Shown piece after piece: positions 62,324 to 64,000 of a DNA stretch of 64,000 nt. The stretch comes from Falsirhodobacter sp. 20TX0035 (GTDB lineage Bacteria; Pseudomonadota; Alphaproteobacteria; Rhodobacterales; Rhodobacteraceae). How positions within the stretch are numbered: position 1 is the first letter of the stretch; every line of letters begins with the position of its first letter. A program made the position numbers and the translations under genes. The stretch spans positions 434,001-498,000 of the forward strand of contig NZ_JAQMHV010000001.1 in NCBI RefSeq assembly GCF_028307215.1, given 5' to 3'. The notes under the pieces are model-generated. The model was given only the letters and a program-made list of their open reading frames with translations. It was not told the origin of the DNA and made no database searches.

Positions 62324-63229
62324 ATGTTCGGGCTTGGCGACACCACCGCAGCACCCAAAGGCGACCTGATCAAGGACACCACCGAAGCCACTTTCATGCA
62401 GGACGTGATCGAGGCGAGCCAGCAGGTTCCCGTCATCGTCGATTTCTGGGCACCGTGGTGCGGCCCCTGCAAGACGCTGGGCCCCCAACTTGAAGCGGCG
62501 GTGACCGCTGCCAAGGGCAAGGTGAAGATGGTGAAGGTCGACGTGGACCAGAACCAGCGCATCGCCGCCCAGCTGCGCGTGCAGTCCATCCCGACCGTCT
62601 ACGCCTTCTGGCAGGGCCAGCCGGTCGACGCGTTCCAGGGCGCCGTTCCCCAGTCCGAGATCAAGGCCTTTGTCGAGAAGCTCTCGGCTCTGGCCGGGGA
62701 TGGCGGCCTTGCCGAGGCGCTTGAGGTGGCCGAGCAGATGCTGGCCGAAGGCGCCGTGACCGACGCTGCCGAAACCTTCGCCGCCATTCTGGGCGAGGAG
62801 CCGGAAAACGCCGCCGCCTATGCGGGCCTGATCCGCTGCCAGCTGGCCGTGGGCGATCTGGATCAGGCGCAGGTCATGGCCGACGCCGCCCCCGCCAAGA
62901 TTGCCGGCAGCAAGGAAATTGAGGCCGTCCGCGCCCAGATCGCGCTGGCCCGCCAAGCCGCGAATGCCGGCCCGGAGGCCGAACTGCGCGCCAAGGTGGA
63001 GGCCGATCCCGAGGATCCGCAGGCCCGCTTCGACCTCGCGCAGGCGCTCCACGCCTCGGGCAAGGTGGAGGAGGCGGTGGACGAGCTTCTGGACCTGTTC
63101 CGCCGCAACCGCGACTGGAACGACGGCGCGGCACGGGCCCAGCTGTTCACCATCTTCGACGCGCTGAAGCCCACGGACCCCATCGTTCTGAAGGGGCGGC
63201 GCCGGCTGTCTTCGATGATCTTCGCCTGA
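62324..63229 (+). CDS. CnoX/YbbN-type thioredoxin with TPR region
   Basis: A 301-residue protein with a thioredoxin domain carrying an intact WCGPC site (Cys46, Cys49) and a C-terminal helical repeat region of TPR type. It matches CnoX, a holdase that passes clients to GroEL or DnaK under oxidative stress. The E. coli protein has lost the first Cys of the pair, so redox activity may be retained here. It stands between xthA and a Lon-N gene. Confidence 0.9.
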   Translation: MFGLGDTTAAPKGDLIKDTTEATFMQDVIEASQQVPVIVDFWAPWCGPCKTLGPQLEAAVTAAKGKVKMVKVDVDQNQRIAAQLRVQSIPTVYAFWQGQPVDAFQGAVPQSEIKAFVEKLSALAGDGGLAEALEVAEQMLAEGAVTDAAETFAAILGEEPENAAAYAGLIRCQLAVGDLDQAQVMADAAPAKIAGSKEIEAVRAQIALARQAANAGPEAELRAKVEADPEDPQARFDLAQALHASGKVEEAVDELLDLFRRNRDWNDGAARAQLFTIFDALKPTDPIVLKGRRRLSSMIFA

Positions 63230-63268
63230 CGGCTTTTCCTGCCGGAAAGGCGGGCTAAGTCCGCGGCT

Positions 63269-63907
63269 ATGATCAAGGCCGCAGACCTGCCCCACACCCT
63301 TCCGCTGTTTCCGCTGCCCGGCGCGCTGCTTCTGCCGCGCGCCCGGTTGCCGTTGCACATCTTCGAACCCCGCTATCTGCAGATGGTGGAGGACATGATG
63401 AAGACGCCGCAGCGTCTTGTCGGCCTGATCCAGCTGCGCGAAGGTCCGGCGGGCGACCGGCTTCAGGCCATCGGCTGCGCGGGCCGGCTCACCGGATTCT
63501 CGGAAACCGAGGATGGGCGCTACATGATCACGCTGACCGGCATCTCGCGCTTTCGCCTGATGGCCGAGGAGGAGGGCTTCCATCCCTATCGCCGCGGGCA
63601 AGTGGACTGGTCCAGCTTTGGCCGCGATCTGGGGTCGGTGGAGCATGATCCGGGCCTTGACCGCGACGTCTTCATGGACCGCCTGTCGCGCTACTTCGAG
63701 ACGATGGAACTGTCCACCGACTGGTCCAGCCTGAAGGAGGCGGACGAGGAGCTGCTGATCAACTCTCTGTCCATGCTGTGCCCCTTCCCGTCCGAGGACA
63801 AGCAGGCGCTGCTGGAAGCGCCTTCCCTTTCGACCCGGCGTGAGACATTGGTGACCCTGATCGAATTCGCCCTGCGCGGCGGCCCGAACGGAGACATCCT
63901 GCAATGA
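63269..63907 (+). CDS. Lon N-terminal-domain protein
   Basis: A 212-residue protein that has only the substrate-binding (LON) domain of Lon protease, with no ATPase or protease part. [30 protein letters not shown] is family-typical in pieces ([22 protein letters not shown]). It may act as a free adaptor. It overlaps the next gene by four bases. Confidence 0.9.
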   Translation: MIKAADLPHTLPLFPLPGALLLPRARLPLHIFEPRYLQMVEDMMKTPQRLVGLIQLREGPAGDRLQAIGCAGRLTGFSETEDGRYMITLTGISRFRLMAEEEGFHPYRRGQVDWSSFGRDLGSVEHDPGLDRDVFMDRLSRYFETMELSTDWSSLKEADEELLINSLSMLCPFPSEDKQALLEAPSLSTRRETLVTLIEFALRGGPNGDILQ

Positions 63908-64000
63908 CCGAAATCGCCTTTGACCGCCGCATGCTGGAAGCGCTGGTCTGCCCCGTGACGCAATCTGTCTTGTCCTATGACGCGGATCGGCAGGAACTGG
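63904..64000 (+). CDS. Trm112-family protein (partial)
   Basis: The first 32 codons of a short protein that runs out of the window. The visible [11 protein letters not shown] segment, with one Cys, matches the Trm112/YcaR family of small partners of methyltransferases. It follows the Lon-N gene with an ATGA overlap. Confidence 0.8.
   Translation, partial: MTEIAFDRRMLEALVCPVTQSVLSYDADRQEL

Overview
The window is a GC-rich, gene-dense stretch of core chromosome from an alphaproteobacterium, most probably of the family Rhodobacteraceae; the genus cannot be named from the sequence. The case rests on several things: flagellar genes with the alphaproteobacterial regulators flbT and flaF and a DUF1217 gene, the order rpsT-dnaA-dnaN-recF-gyrB, an OmpR-type regulator resembling CenR, a GAAC-N7-GAAC LexA box before imuB-dnaE2, and a small 16-strand-type porin. 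All genes look intact. I found no insertion sequence, prophage, CRISPR array, tRNA or rRNA.

Layout. Bases 1-13476 hold a flagellar cluster. The export gate genes (flhA end, fliR, flhB) and a FliJ-like ORF run forward. They meet a reverse rod, L-ring and export operon (flgB-flgC-fliE-fliQ-flgF-flgG-flgA-flgH-fliL). Then come fliI (forward), a reverse block (DUF1217-flbT-flaF-flagellin, then FlgN-like and FlgJ-like genes) and forward fliK-flgD. Bases 13473-25231 are housekeeping: ubiB and ubiE (reverse), mutM, rpsT, a 463-base dnaA leader rich in inverted repeats, dnaA, dnaN, recF, gyrB, zapE and a hotdog thioesterase.

Bases 25316-32561 carry a mannose-1-phosphate guanylyltransferase, serB, a MetE-like methyltransferase, a beta-helix autotransporter and a chromate transporter. 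Bases 32562-37957 form an SOS mutagenesis cassette (LexA box, leader ORF, imuB, a 41-residue bridging ORF, dnaE2) with no imuA. Bases 37975-45941 are a reverse peptide-scavenging operon: an RpiR regulator, a GsiA-type double ATPase, a binding protein, two permeases, an M55 D-aminopeptidase and an isoaspartyl peptidase.

Bases 46221-58234 hold serC-serA behind a structured leader, a PrpA-like phosphatase, tspO, rpsO-pnp (reverse), a secreted RTX protein, accD-folC, a DUF3576 lipoprotein and a porin. Bases 58317-64000 hold yggS, an L,D-transpeptidase, a ribA with a decayed RibB-like domain, a CenR-like regulator, xthA, a CnoX-type thioredoxin, a Lon-N-domain protein and the start of a Trm112-family gene.

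How the parts fit. A candidate CtrA box before flagellin links the flagellar genes to the alphaproteobacterial cell-cycle regulator. The chromosome-replication genes sit together as a block. Gene packing is extreme: seven convergent pairs end within each other or directly abut. I see no clear new defence or mobile system. The most unusual points are the in-frame hexanucleotide repeat in fliK, the nested palindromes before dnaA, the imuA-less SOS cassette with two mini-ORFs, and the regulator-linked D-/iso-peptide operon.
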